Shown here: positions 31,880 through 45,774 of the stretch, piece after piece
Layout: every line of letters starts with the position of its first letter
Numbering within the stretch: position 1 is the stretch's first letter
Origin: Alitta virens
Lineage: Eukaryota; Annelida; Polychaeta; Phyllodocida; Nereididae
Length of the DNA: 64,000 bases
Direction: 5' to 3'
NCBI GenBank assembly: GCA_932294295.1
Contig: OW028575.1
Location: 36,520,253 to 36,584,252, forward strand
Translations under genes and position numbers: made by a program
The notes under the pieces: model-generated
The model's database searches: none
Seen by the model: the letters and a program-made list of their open reading frames with translations, nothing else
What the model was told of the DNA's origin: nothing

Positions 31880-32640
31880 AATATTTGTCATAACCTTCAA
31901 GCAAAATACTCCAGCATAGACATGACCCATGTGATAGACAACATTGCTATTCTTTAACTCATTCATTAAGACATAAATATATACACAAAACAGAATTGGT
32001 GAAATGACACCCCCTTGCTTGACATCATTAGTAACACACGAACACTGAAATTATCTGAGTACCTTCCCACCGAACCCTCAATTTTTGGTTGAAGTACATG
32101 TTTAACAGAAATCGGCAATACACTAGGCAAAAGCCTATATTAATTAATACAGTTTACAGTAATAAACTCTATCAAAAGCCTTGTTAGCATCTAACATTAG
32201 ACCATAGACATTTGAACCATTATTATATAGTGTAGTAAGAGACAGTTTCCATAACCATAGATGTATATATTGCAGTGGATGAACCACTCTTATAACTAAA
32301 TTGTAGATCATTAGTAAGTAAATAGTAACAAGTCTGTCGTTTTCTTGAACATATCATTTGATGTAACACAGAATGTCTACAACTGCAGAAAATAACATTG
32401 CTAACATGACATTAGTCTATGACTATGATGAATAGTAATATTAGTGAGAAGGTTTTTTTTTACCATCTGCCTTGTCTTGTTTCTAACTCTTAATACCAGT
32501 AAAAACATCATTACTGGTAAAAACATGTGCACCATGTACACTTCCATCAGTTTCAGAACACTTTTTACTTAACCAACCATCAATCTCAGACTTAAGTTCA
32601 TTTCAATCATCTCAAAAGACAGTTTCAATCATATCAAAAG
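31880..32640 (-). pseudogene. LINE reverse transcriptase fragment
   Basis: Minus-strand frames, broken by shifts and stops, show in order a SSTAIYTSMV segment (about 32290-32250), the palm motif GLMLDANKAFDRV (about 32190-32150), LRVRWEG and then VKQGGVISPILFCVY (about 32026-31980). This is the A-to-B motif region of a jockey/CR1-type LINE. The catalytic YADD should lie about 20 residues later and is degraded (around VYAGVF). No endonuclease part was found. Confidence 0.8.
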
Positions 32641-34392
32641 ACAGTTTCAATAACCATATTATACAGATCACAAAATTTGCCAGCAAAATGTACACACCAG
32701 AAACAGACTTGGCTGTATTGAGCCATCTTATCACATCATTTTATAAGCTAAGAGATATTTGACACCCATGTTTTATGCCAAAATAAGCTGGTCTCAAAAT
32801 ACTTTGGTACATACTCAGAGTGCACAGTGCAAGATTGTGTTTGTATTTGATTAATTAAACAACCTTGGATTGATAGAAATAACAAAATAATTTTCTGGAC
32901 TTGCTTACTCTAAAGCAACATGTCCACCAGGCGGCATGCGGTAGGCTGGATAATTGGTTGCTGTATTTGCCACTAGGTGGACGAAAAATCATTCTGTGCT
33001 GATACACTTGTAAACCTCTATCAGAGAGGTTATGCTACAATTAAACAAGCCTATTGAATTCTCTAAAATTTGCTTGGGGGGCTAAAAAGGTTTCTTGAGA
33101 CTTAAGATGTACATTTGTAATATTCTGTAGGTTGACATTGGTCCTGACTTCACTTGTATATCTAGAAATGTATAATTATAATATCAAGTTTGGATTCATG
33201 GACCAGGGTGAGGTGCAAATCGGGGCTGCCATTTTGTCACAGTCAGCACAGTGGTTGATCAAGAAAAACATTTTTAGAAATTGTTTTAATGGTGGTGGCT
33301 TGACTCATTAACTCTGAGAAGAATGAGAGTGATTATATAGTGGGGAAATGTTGCTGCTTACAGGTATAAATCCAAATAGTATTCTGGAACCTGCTAAAGA
33401 GCACAAACACAATGTTATCCAGAATTATTAGATCAATTTTGGTAATTATGCGGATGGTCTTTGTCAGATTATGGATCTTTGATGTTCAATATATTATTTT
33501 ATTTTTTTCTGGTTCTTGAACCAGGAGACTATTCACGGAATTCATGCCTTGGTTGATGTATCAAAAGGCATTGAACCCAATGTTTTGCGCAGTAGTTGCC
33601 TCAATAGCTAAATAGAATATTCCAGTATACTAACAAATTTGACGAAAGATGCATTTCCTGGAAGTAAAGAACAATCATGCTTTTTTTTTTCCTCTGAATT
33701 TCTTTTCAGAACCAAAAGCTTATCTTCGCACACTTACACACAAGAACTGCAGTAATGGGTTATGCAGATAATACCAGCTAGAGAGGAAGCATCTGGAGAG
33801 ATTAAATCTTCACAATCTATCCAAACTAAAGAAAAAGACACGCCTACTTGACACGTCTTAACTTTACACTTGCTTTATCTGCAAGTGCAAAATTTGACTT
33901 AAAATGACTATATAGTGAGGTACCCTTAAAGCTAGGTTATTTATTTATTTAAGAATATATTTGACAAGGGTTCATTATTCACTAAATAAACAAACTAAAG
34001 TAAAATTAGATTTTTGGTTGTTGTTTTTCCGTCTTAACTTGTACACATATTGTGTTTGGTATACTAAGATAATTATGATATCACCATATTAATTTTTTTT
34101 TTCTTTCAGAATTTAAATAATCAGAAAAAAAGACATTTATTGTACAAAAATATACATACAAAGTCAAGAAATGTGTGTGAAAGGCCATGGAGAACCACAT
34201 TATGGTAGTGAGTTTTGGGCCTGTAGCACAACACATGTATTATATTAACCAGTTCATTTAAACACATTTTCATGAATTCACTTTTTGTTAGTGGCTGCCA
34301 CCTTGGTTAGTTGAGTTCAAGCTTACCGTGAATGACCTCCTTTTCGGCAAAAGCAGCAACTGGCTTCATTACATTTTTATTATTGTTATTAT
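32640..34392. other. No gene recognised
   Basis: AT-rich, no long frames. Poly-T runs at 33493-33510 and 33680-33691. Nothing I can name. Confidence 0.6.
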
Positions 34393-36555
34393 CAATGTCT
34401 GTCCGACGGGCAGGCGGGCATAACACTTTTGTTTCCGCAGCAGAACTCTAACACTTATTCACTTACCCAATGAAATTTTGTACAGTAATATTTTATATGG
34501 CCTAGTGGTGCCTTTTGATAGTCACATTGACATAAAAATTGAATTATTATATATTTTTTTCGTTTCTGGAGCAGAACTCTGACACCTACATGCTTCAAAT
34601 TTTGTCATAATATGTCTGAAATAATGCAGTGGTGCCTTTTGGGGGTCTCATGGCCATAAATACTGGAGAATATCCAAAATCAGGGAAAATTATTACTTTA
34701 TCAAAACCTCCATACCAAAGACACTATTACCCTACATGAATGAAATTGTGTCAATAACATATCTAAATCATAGTATTTTAACTTTTCAAACTTCATTTTG
34801 ATATTCATTTTCAATGCTGTACATAATGGAAAATCTGAATAAAAATGCTAAAAATTGTGTTTCCAGAGCAGAACTCTAGCATTATTGCACTTACCCTAAC
34901 AGCAGTTTGTTTAGTATTACTCTATAAAGCTTAGTTGTGCATTTTAATAGTCAAATTGACATACCCCAGCTGTATTTCATAATATTTAGAAAAATTTTAA
35001 TTTCGTACAGTTATACTTGGCTACGTTTTACAAAATTTGGAAAAAATAGAATTATTCTGGTGCAGTACTCACACACTACTGCACCCACATCCTACATACA
35101 TACACAACTTTGTAAGAATATGTCTAAAATAGTGTAGAGATACATTTTTGGGGGTTTCAAGACCATTAATGACAGAACATTATATATAATAAGGAAATAT
35201 GAAAATTTGGTACTCTTTCACACCCTAATATATATGACTATATGATCCTTACATCAGTAACATTTTGCCAAATGATATATCTAGGTTGTAGTACTTCTAA
35301 GCTTTATTTTGACATTTGTTTCATCCTTATTTTTTTCCATAATAATGGGAAATCTGGAAAAAATGCTAAAAATTGTGTTGCTTCCTTCATATTAGCATCC
35401 CATACTTTGCAATGATAGCCATACATGTTGTAGAATTCATGTGCACTTGTTAAATATTTGATCATAGTATTGCCATACTCAACCCAATGTTTGTTTATAA
35501 ATATAGCAATTTCATAAAATTAGTTGCAAAATGACCTATATTACTTTCACTAGACTCCATCACTTTACTTGTTTTCATAATATACACCTGTAAAGTGTTT
35601 GGTAATAAATAAATAAATATTAATATAACTAATTTAAATGTCATAGATTGGATGCCAATCAGCAACCCAACAATTCAGTAACTATTAAAGGGAATATGGC
35701 AAATAATAATGTAGAGTTCCTTCAGTTGCCAGCTAAAAGTATTTTGACTTATGAAAGCATGAAAATGGGTGTGTTGAGTATCATTCCATACAAAATAAAC
35801 CTTAAGATTTGTATTTATTTGTATTTAGACTTTATTTATTTAAATACAAATAAATAAAAACCTTTTGAAGGTTTATTTTGCATAAAATTATGACCAACAT
35901 CTTTATGTATATATATGAATTTCATATATATTCCTTAGGATCATTGCCTTAGCCCATGTATTACTATTTTAGACATAGAAATGATAATCTTAGTTGTAGA
36001 TTAGTTAAGCAAACACGATATTGTGTTGATAATTCTAGCGAGAAAAATTAAATGGCAGGAAAAGGATATACAATACTTTTGATGCTCACTTGGCTTACTG
36101 AACAAAATGGATTGCTATTAATTAAAATTTGCACATTTGTCAGAATATAATGAACAAATTTAGAAATTCAACAGCTATAAATATAGGACATCTTGGACTC
36201 TAATAAGCATTGCATAACAGGCTATACATTGTAGGCCAAGTGTTTCGGTTCATCGCACACACTATATAAACACTCAAAAAATAAGATTTTTTCCAAATTT
36301 TGTAAAACATAGCTGAGATATGTCAGTGTGACTATCAAAAGGCACCACTAGGCCATAGAGAGTGTTACTGTATGAAATTTCATTAGGGTAAGTGAATTAG
36401 TGTTACAGTTCAGCTCTGGAAACGAATGTGTGTGTTAGAATTCTGCTCTGGAAATAAAAGTGTAACCTCCTGCTTGTCGGATGAACACTTTCAATGATGC
36501 CTGTGTGCTATGTGGAATTCAATGAGGGTTTTGCTGCAGCACAGCCTATGTCTAT
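34393..36555. repeat. Foldback family, copy 2 (most complete)
   Basis: Left end GTCTGTCCGACGGGCAGGCG, then alternating units. Unit A is GAGCAGAACTCTAACACTTA.. with TAGTGGTGCCTTTTGATAGT. Unit B starts similarly but continues CTACTGCACC, ATGTCTAAAATAGTG and TTTTTGGGGGT. The order A-B-A-B occupies 34430-35160. The palindromic centre is 35788-35880 (AATAAACCTTAA.. against ..AAGGTTTATT). The right arm carries unit A in inverse orientation (36290-36430) and ends at GCAGCACAGCCTATG near 36550. No coding capacity is seen. Confidence 0.75.
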
Positions 36556-38000
36556 AACCTATTTTGCAGACCACATCGAAGTCACTGACTTATCATCTAG
36601 TGTGGGGCTTGCAGCCATTGACGTTTGACAAGACACAATTGGCTTCATAAATGAACTATAGTAATGATCATCTGTTAATGCAATAACATTCTCATGACGG
36701 CATGATCTTTAGAGGCCTAGTAAGTTGTGTGATAATATGAAAGCTGCACTGTCTGACAAAATTTCGAAGACAAGAAGGTAGTATTGGTTTATATAATTAT
36801 TTTTCCTATGACAAATCTATAGACATAGGAACTTTAAAATGAAAATTGAAGTTATGATTTTAGGTGATGTAGCAAGAATAAGAATATTAACCTTTATTTA
36901 TACTCGACAGACAACAACATAAAAAAAAACAGCCGGAGGCTGATAGTCGAGCATTTAAACCGAATGATGAACATGGGGAATATTGCAGATTGATGAGTTT
37001 TAACAGATTTTACAATGATGGAGATTCATGAAATAATTTCATACATTGCAACATTGGACCTATTTATATTAGTGTACATGGCTCTCAATGTAATCAGCTA
37101 TTGGAAACATAAATGAAGAGCAAGTAACAGATCCCATTTGTGCTGTTTCACTTGAGAATTGGTAAATATAATAGTTTGGTGTTTTGGATAATTTTAATAA
37201 CAAAAGTAATCAATAATGTGTGCTTGTGATGCTGCTGTTTTTACCAGTGTTGCAGTGGTCAACTCCTTGCAGATCCCTGACCCTGATTGGCCATCATGAG
37301 TCACACACCCACAACAGGAAAATTATTTAAAAAAAAAAGAAAACAATAGATAACCTGTGAAGAATGCCAGCATCACAGAACAAGACACCAGATCTATAAA
37401 CAAAATATTTTTTCTGGCTCATAAAAATTGAATGATGAAATTGAAATGTGCTTTAAAATTATAAAGGCTACATAATTATGATCATAACTTGTGAACAAAA
37501 AAAAAAGCTCTCTTCAAAAGAGACCTGAAGATAGGCAATGCCATACTAATATGATAGAAATATGATTGCATTGCATTTTCACATTAATGACATTATGAAC
37601 TGACAACTTGTAGTGCATATCAGCCTTTAGTCTTCACAGTAGAGTAGCCTTTTAAGAAATGTTTAGAGTATATAAGATCTCATCTTAAATTTCTGGGAAA
37701 TGCACTTTCAGGAGAAGCCGCATGTATTATGACCAAATAAGGTGGAGGTCTGTGTGCTAGTGCTCATGAAGCCACAGCAGCCTTCACTGACCTACATATC
37801 GGTGCCTGTATCACATGCACTTATATTTATTATCAGAGCTGAGTCACCTTAGTTGCTGATTCAAATCACATTAGTTTTCATAAAAATATAAAGGAATGCA
37901 ATAATGTAAGTAGATATTAAGCTTTTGTTGAGAATCATAACCATTGTTAGGCAGTTTTACATTATCTGGTTATGGGGCTCCAAAAGATATTTGTGAAAAA
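36555..38000. other. No gene recognised; possible LINE 3-prime tail at 36885-36955
   Basis: CTTTATTTATACTCGACAGA near 36891, followed by an A-run and GGCTGATAGTCGAG, resembles the layout of the LINE tail at 18276-18345 but carries no coding remnant. The rest is unassigned AT-rich sequence. Confidence 0.45.
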
Positions 38001-38002
38001 CA

Positions 38003-38506
38003 CCCTACTATCGTGTATAAGACCTACGTATGACCACGTGCGTAAAATTTGGCTATATGTGTTCACTTGTGGCTCTGTTAATCACGTATATAACTTTCTG
38101 CTCATATCGCTCGTCGATCGCTCGTAGATCGCCCGTGCGAGTGAATGGTGAGTATATACGGATGGACAGTGGCTACGTATGGCTAAGTATGGCTAAGTAT
38201 GGCTAAGTATGGCTACGTATGGCTACTTATGGCTATGTATGGCTACGTAGAACGTACGTAGAACGTACGTAAAACTGAGGTAGGACACTCGCCTACTGAC
38301 TCACAAGTTTTTAAACATGTTTAAAATTTGCCCTCTCCACGCATGGTCGTGAGTGGTCAAGCTTTACCTGGAGCATCCTACGGATCAGCGCGAGTATACG
38401 TAAAATACTCGTCGAGTGAATCATGTATGGCCAAGGATGACCATGAGCAGACAAAAGTTTTCATACGTGGTCATACGTAGGTCTAATCCATGAAAGTGTG
38501 AACGCC
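38003..38506. mobile_element. MITE-like inverted-repeat element with a 10-bp tandem array
   Basis: AGACCTACGTATGACCACGT (38020-38039) recurs exactly inverted at 38465-38484. The right end reads GTGTGAACGCCCTA. Inside, eight copies of the 10-mer GGCTACGTAT/GGCTAAGTAT lie at 38171-38250. Related in end sequence and CGTACGTAG content to the left end of the element at 51893. Confidence 0.6.
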
Positions 38507-38903
38507 CTATATCCAGATATTATTTACGGGAGACAGCCCTGCAGGGTGATGACTTCAGGCTAAAGGTGTGTAGAAAGACCGCTTAGAGCCTAAAGATGGC
38601 CGCATCTTGTTCACGTGATTATGTATTAATTGTAAGAAGTGATGGCTGGGAGCTCCTGCTGCTACAGCATCACCAGCGGATGCATCAGGGAGTTTGCTTC
38701 AGGGAGGAACAGAAAGCTGTTGCTGGCATGATGTACTACCTGTTGCGTGCAAAGCAGAGCAAAGGATGCCTGCAGCTGCTCAGCAGATAGCCTCCTCAGC
38801 AGCCTCGACCTGCATTGTTCAGGCAGCAGCGGTGATTACCTGGCGAGTGAGTTTGGACCTGCTGCAGTTGCAGCTGCAGTTACAGTGGATGCTGTTGAGT
38901 TGT

Positions 38904-38907
38904 GAGA

Positions 38908-38940
<33 letters not shown>
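38904..38940. repeat. (GA)n microsatellite
   Basis: About 17 GA units in a locally GC-rich stretch (38580-39270) with short unassigned frames. Confidence 0.95.
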
Positions 38941-38941
<1 letters not shown>

Positions 38942-38970
38942 CAGAGGCTGTGTAGCTAGCGTCTTTTGAC

Positions 38971-38984
38971 GTAACCATAGCAAC
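38971..38984. promoter_or_regulatory. X-box (RFX-type) motif
   Basis: GTAACCATAGCAAC fits the RFX X-box consensus GTNRCC-N2-RGYAAC exactly. It sits in a short GC-richer island with CAG-rich sequence. No gene could be tied to it, so it is a candidate only. Confidence 0.4.
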
Positions 38985-39279
38985 AGGACAGGGCGCCAGT
39001 TGCTGTTGAAAATGAAGAGAGAGGTGGAGAGTGGCTGGCTGGCTAAGCAGCAATGTGTGCAGGGGGACTTGTGCTTCTCTACTTCAGGGTGACAGGTGGG
39101 CACAACCTGCCAGACAGCTGTATATGCTAAGGCCTCAACATCTCTCCCTGGCGCACTACATCCACAGAGATACTTCATGCCATGGACCCACGTTACTGCT
39201 CGCTTGCTTACATCTACAGCTGTGTATTAGGGGAACAATCTGCCTGCCATATTCACCACCTTTCAGTCGGTAGGTTGTA

Positions 39280-41965
39280 TAAGGCCATACAATATTTGAT
39301 TATCACTGTGCTTTTCTATCTTTAATCACATGTTTTATTAGTATTCACGAGTGTTTCATTTCGTATAATCTACCATTGGTTCTCACTTCAACATGCCCTT
39401 ACTGTAAAGTACCGTTTAGAGATGTTTTTCATTATATTAATGCCTCCATGCTGTTCACTATTTATGAGTGCACATAATAAACAGCGTATGTGTAATGTTG
39501 GAAAGTTGAACCTGATCCATCTTTACCAAATAAGACGTAGAGGTCTCTATTCTTTCATAAGGGAGGTGATACCTATTACCTATTATATACCTGGCACATC
39601 ATGAACATATACATCTCCTAATGTACTCATTGTGCCTATGCGAGAGGTGATAAGCTGACGTGATGACGAGATGATAAGTCTCTATAAATCTCCAGAATGG
39701 AGTCTTCTCCTTGTGGTGACATGCTATGGACCCTAAATGTGAACATAATGAACTGACTTGTGCTCTACGTTTGGTGTCAATCGATGGACAATTATCAGAT
39801 AATTACCACCTGTAAAAACTGACATGGAAGGTTACAACATTCATATACACTATACGGAAAAGTCAACAGTTGGCTATAGTTTCTATAGATTTGACGGAAG
39901 AATAATGTCTGGCATATAAGAAATGATTTTAGATAAACCAATGTTACTCTTCACAGAATCACTTAATATTCACTTATTTGTGAAGATGCCTTTTCCAGGC
40001 AATAGTTTTAATTCTAAGCTGTTTTTCACAATGCACCTTACAAAACAATAGGATGAAAGATTTCAGGCTGTTCTTAGATTTTCTTTTTTTCCCTTTTTTG
40101 CTTTAATGAGTTCTGGATGGAAAGACAATGATGCCAACAAATGCAGCTTCATGCGGACACTTTCTAATGCATTCAGTTCCTGAGTGCGTTTAATTTCTTA
40201 CACGACTTCATGAGAATCTTTAAGTGTAAACCTATGTTGAGTGTACATGGTAGACGACAAAACAATATTTGGTAGGTTATGATTCATGATAATGACTCAT
40301 TAATGAGTGAATGAATAGAATGTGATCTAAAAATGATAACTATTCATTGAATGAATGAGTAGATTACATAAAAGATAATGACTCATTTGTGAGTGAAGAG
40401 CAGATTATGATTCATAAATGATAATAATGATTGAAATGATTTGAATAAACATGTAAATGACAAGTTTTGTGTGGATTAAGATTCATAAATTTAATTAATG
40501 ATCATCTGTAATGTTATTTGCCGCAAGGTTTAGACCACCTCAAGATTACGTAACCGTTACATTACTTACTACTCATAAAGAAGGTTTAACTGTAACTATC
40601 CAGTATCCACTGTACAAGGATCTAGGAACCTGAAGCTACAAGAATCCAAACCAAGCGCCAAATATTCTGCTGAACTATGTATTTAATTAAAAATGTGATT
40701 TGTGTTGCAACTGATATATGCCCTGCATATACATAACAGTCATGATGTGGACAATTGGCAATTAAGAATTTAATATATTAATCATCACGGAATAATTTTG
40801 TATGGAAGCCATTGCACATATTTAGCTAGATTGCTCAGTTCAGTGTCAGCTAGCAGGATTTGAAATAGTGGTCTCACTAATTTTACTGGGGCCATAATCA
40901 AACATTAAATATATTACAGTGTCTGACAGCACAAGGCGCATTAGGGCGCTGTTTAGTCATTATCACTCAATAAAGAAAATTTGTGTGGATTCGAAAAAGG
41001 ATTGGACTAGTAATTAAAGATCCTAAAATAAGAAATTTATCAGGATAAATATTGTATAATCGTCATGATTACTCTCATATAAGAAATTATCAGATCTTTA
41101 CCACATTGACACCTGTAAGAATTGACAAAGGAAATGTCAATTTAGTCAGTAATCCACATACTGCAATGTGATGTAAAGTAATGTCATGTGTTGTTCTTAT
41201 TTAGTTGTCATTTAATGCTTTGATACGTAACCTCAGGTTTCTCAATGATATTCTGGCCTAACTCCTCTGTCTGTAATTCTCCGTTCAACAATAATGAAGT
41301 TGAATGTCTTAATTTTCCAGTACTACAAACATTGCTCTACTTAACTGGACAAACCTAAGGTACATGTTATCTGTGCTGGTCGACACAATCATTTTAATGC
41401 GTGGTTAAGGCAATTTCTGGTATTGTTTGGATGGCAGATGATTTATACCGCCAATAAAATTGTTATCATTGTAATATTGGTGGTTATGTGGGTGAAACCT
41501 GATGTCACAACGGACAGTGCTGCCAATGTATGGTTGCGGTAAGAAAATAGGGGCATTCATTTAATTGTACAGTGCAGTCAACATTAGCTGAGGTCACTAA
41601 TTCAATGTTGTACATTTTTACTAAAGTTGCATAATTTAAAAGAATAATATGCAGTAATTAAAGTCAGTACCAAGTGATAGAATTCTGGTGTGATAAACAA
41701 TAACAGAATTAATTTTTTTCTGGCATTCTTCTCTAATGTGGCAAAATTAATGGACGAAAATCGGTCTTCATCACACTTGTCAAAATAATTTCAAAGTGTC
41801 TTAGCAATTATATATTATCCACATTACAAACACCTTGAGATTACTGACGGAAGAAATTACCAAAATTGTGTGGAATATTTGGCAACAGAAACTTGTGTAC
41901 ACCAACATTTAATGTAAACATTCGATCCCTAGCAAATTTTGACTAGTTTATTAGCTTTTTGTACA
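39280..41965. other. No gene recognised
   Basis: AT-rich. 40280-40460 has loosely repeated ATGAATGA/ATAATGACTCATT motifs. Nothing else stands out. Confidence 0.6.
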
Positions 41966-43915
41966 TTTATACTATATATGGCCTAGTGGTGCCTTTTCAT
42001 AGTCACATTGACATATACATGAATGAAATTGTATCAATAACATGTCTAAATTATAGTATTTTGATATTCATTTCATGTTGATTACATAATAATGGAAAAT
42101 CAGAAAAAATGCAAAAAAAGTGTTAATTGTGTTTCCGGAGCAGAACTCTAGCATTAATGCACTTACCCTCTATATAGCTTAGCTTTGCATTTTAATAGTC
42201 ACATTGATATATCCCAGCTGTGTTTAAAAAAATTCTGTTTCCAGAGCAGGCCTCACACACTACTGCACCTACATGCATACAAAACTTCATAAGAATATGT
42301 CTAAAATAGTATTGAGATACCTTTTTGGGGTTTCATGTCCATTAATGCAAGACAATTTTATAAGGAAAATTTGGTACTCTTTCAAACCCTCGTATAAATG
42401 ATTCTATGATGCTTACATCAGTAACATTTTGCCAATGATATAACTAGATTGTAGTACTTCCACTTTTAAGCTTAATTTTGACATTTGTTTCATCCTTCTT
42501 TTTCTTTTTTTTCATAATATTGAAAAATCTGAAAAAAATGCTAAGAAATTGTGTTGCTTCCTTCAATGACAGCCGTAAATATTGTACAAATTCATGTGCA
42601 TACAATTAATAAATATTTGATCATAGTATTGCTATGCCCATTCAACAGTTTTTGTTTATAATTAGCAATTTCATAATAATTAGTTGCATAATGATCTACA
42701 TTACTTTCACTTGACTCCTAAATTATTATTGTTTTCTTCATATACACCTGTAAAGTGTCCAGTTATAAATACTAATTTAAATACCATCAATTCAGTAACG
42801 GTTGAAGGGAATATGACAATTGATAATATATTGTTCCTTCAGTTGCCAGCTACATGTAAACAACGAGCAAAAAATATTTTGACTTATAAAGGCATTAAAA
42901 TGGGTGTGTTGAGTATCATTCCATATGAAATAAGCCTTTATGATTTGTATATTTATTTGTTTTTTTACTTTATTTATTTAAATACAAGTAAATACAAACT
43001 TTTAAAGGTTCGTTTTATATGAAATTATACACATCTTTATAGATGGCATGACATTGATGCTGAATTCATATATATTCCTTAGGATCATTGCCATAGCCCA
43101 TATATGACTATTTTTGACATATAGTTCTAGCAAACTGAATATTCCATAGTCCTTATTGTGCATAAAATCTTTGAAACAGAACAATTAAATGGCAAGAAAA
43201 TACTTTCTATGCGCACTTGGCTTTACTCTGAATAGAATGGATACCTGTTATTACAGGGTTCCAGCAGGTTTACCTTCAAAAGAAGTAAGATCTTTGTAAG
43301 ACATTATTATATCATGCACACATGCACAATAAGTCCACTAATATAGTTATATACAGCAATATTTTTAATTTCATCATCCAAAAAACAATCAGGGTGTTGG
43401 CTATTAAGCAATAAAATAAACACCGTTCTTGTGTATTTAAGGAAAGTTAATATTTTCTATTCATTCATATTAACCAAATCGTCTGAATATTACAAAGTGG
43501 ATGTTAATATCCAAGTATATTTGCATCAAAATAAGACAATGTCAGACTTTGTGGACAAAAGTAAGATGAGCCTTACTACAAAAAAAAAAGTATTACTTTA
43601 TCAGACTTTGTAATACCCACGGGAACACTATATTATTTCACAAGTACATGAATATTATGAACAAATGAAGAAATTCAAGAGATATGTACCACTAGGCCAT
43701 TTAGAGTGTTACTATATAAAATCTCATAAGGGTAAGTGCATTAGTGTTAGGTTAAGCTCTAGAAACGAAAGTGTGTATTAGATTTCTGCTCTGGAAATGA
43801 AGGTGTAACGCCCGCCCTCCCACCTGTCTGATGAACACTCAGCAATTTTAATGATGCCTGTGTGCTATGTGGGCTTCGCTGAATGTTTAGCTGCAGTGCA
43901 GCCTATGTTTTGACT
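41966..43915. repeat. Foldback family, copy 3
   Basis: The left arm is truncated (starts in the middle of unit A at 41970), followed by A and B units at 42130-42330. The palindromic centre is about 42925-43020. The inverse unit A is at 43690-43800. The right end is CTGCAGTGCAGCCTATG near 43908. Internal sequence matches copy 2 closely (for example 35690-35800 against 42800-42930). Confidence 0.72.
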
Positions 43916-44495
43916 GGTTAACATCAGTTCCTTTATGGTGCAACCCATTTATTTGCCTGCACTTTTGTGATTTTCCTCAAACTATTCTCGTGGGAAGTAG
44001 GCGTGAACAGCTCCTAAAGCCTTTAAAGAAAAACAGGTCCTTCATTGGGAAAGCCAACCAGCTGTCTTCTTAAATGAGACAGACAGTGCTGAAAGAGCCA
44101 CAACAGCCTGTTACACTGTTATTGGCTAAAATGAAGAAGGAACTTGCTTGTTAAGTCTTGTAGCAAGCAATATGGATGTCTTGCTGGCACCATCCCTTGT
44201 ATTAGCTCAATTATGCTAATGCGGTTAGGGCCATCTGTATGCCATTTCTGGGAAGCAAAGCATTTACCTGCTTGGATCAACAGGTTCTTAGCTGGGAGTA
44301 TGCTCATTACTCATTCAGTATAGTTCATTGAAATATGAAATGATGATATTTGATCAGAAAATTCTCAGTTGTATAATAGTCAGTTTCCATTTATTTTGCT
44401 ACAATTTCCTTTGTGGTGCGATCCTTTGATCGATGTTATGAAGTGCAAAGTGACAAACAAAATGTTGTTGTTTTTCGCATTAAAGTTTTCCACGC

Positions 44496-44585
44496 CGATA
44501 AGATAAGATAAGATAAGACAAGACAAGACAAGACAAGACAAGACAAGACAAGACAAGACAAGACAAGACAAGACAAGATAAGATA
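44496..44585. repeat. (GATAA)n(GACAA)n pentanucleotide array
   Basis: Four GATAA units, about twelve GACAA units, then GATAA again. May be the tail of a retroposed copy, but no body was identified. Confidence 0.95.
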
Positions 44586-45774
44586 TACTTAATCATAGAA
44601 ATTAAACTCCTTGCATTTCCTTTAGAAGTTCCTGTTCGATGTGGCAGGTAAAATAAGTTGGACATAACTCAGGGCCAGCCATGACACATAGTGAGTGTTT
44701 ATCCAGTACAGCTCTTTGACAGTGGCTCTTCAGTTAGAATCCACAAATTACCCACCTAGTTACATCTCTAGTAGTAATCCACGTATCAAAATATGTCCAA
44801 TGGAATCCAGCACAGAATCAGATGTATTTACCCCTATGAATGAAAGTCCATATAGTCTGTGTTTGTTTTACAAAAAAATTATATCTTTAGTACGGTTGCA
44901 GGATATCTGGAAATAGGATAGCTAAGTTTGGATAGTTATGGTTTCAGGTAGACTCCAGCTACCGATGGTTAATGTCAGCCCCTTTGTAATAGTCATATCC
45001 CAAATAGGAGGGAGTTAACTAACATTTTTGTTGGTTATATCCAGACGCCAAATGTTAGTTAACTCAGCAGTATGAGGGAAATAACTAACTTATACTCCAT
45101 AAGTAATATTACCTAATTTTTGTGATTGTTTTGTTATAATGCCGTTATTTAACTAACCATTTCGTTGGTTATTGCCTGCTCACAACCATAAGAAAAAAGA
45201 TAAGTGGAGTATAACAAAAAGTTATCAGCAAGACGAAAAATCCACGCTTTTCAGAGTATTGCTGATGTAGGCCATCCCGAATCACCTATGACATTTACAG
45301 GAGTGATGCGTTGATTAGAGCTTTTGCTGCAGTCATTTAGTCAGTCAGTAGTTCCTTAGATACTCCATTAGATATTCTCACTGTAAATCGTTTGTCCCTG
45401 AGGTAGTTGCCACTCTCTCTCACCTGTTCTCTTTCACCTCTGGCCTGCGGAGCTTGGATTATAGAATTTACCAAACTGTCTGCATTAACAGACGTGTGTT
45501 CCTCTAAAATTTCCTGAAAGTAGGTTGGAACATTATCATCTCATTACTACTAGTAATTCATCAAATCAAGCCAAAAATTGTCAAGATCAATGCAGAAGTA
45601 AATTTACAGACATCCCTGAAATGTCACCGACAACACAGGTCTGTTAATTTCTGTAAACACAATTGTTTCTCATAGGCGGTGTCACGAACTTAACGTAGCT
45701 CTTCTTGCAGTGAGTACAAGGTAGTTTATTCAGCGATGTTTGTCATATTCTTATGGGGCAGGGCATTAGCATTA

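Noticed and set aside
38596..38790. Possible small gene starting MAASCSRDYV
   Set aside because: 65 codons, no family and no conserved partner exon; kept only as part of a possible regulatory island.
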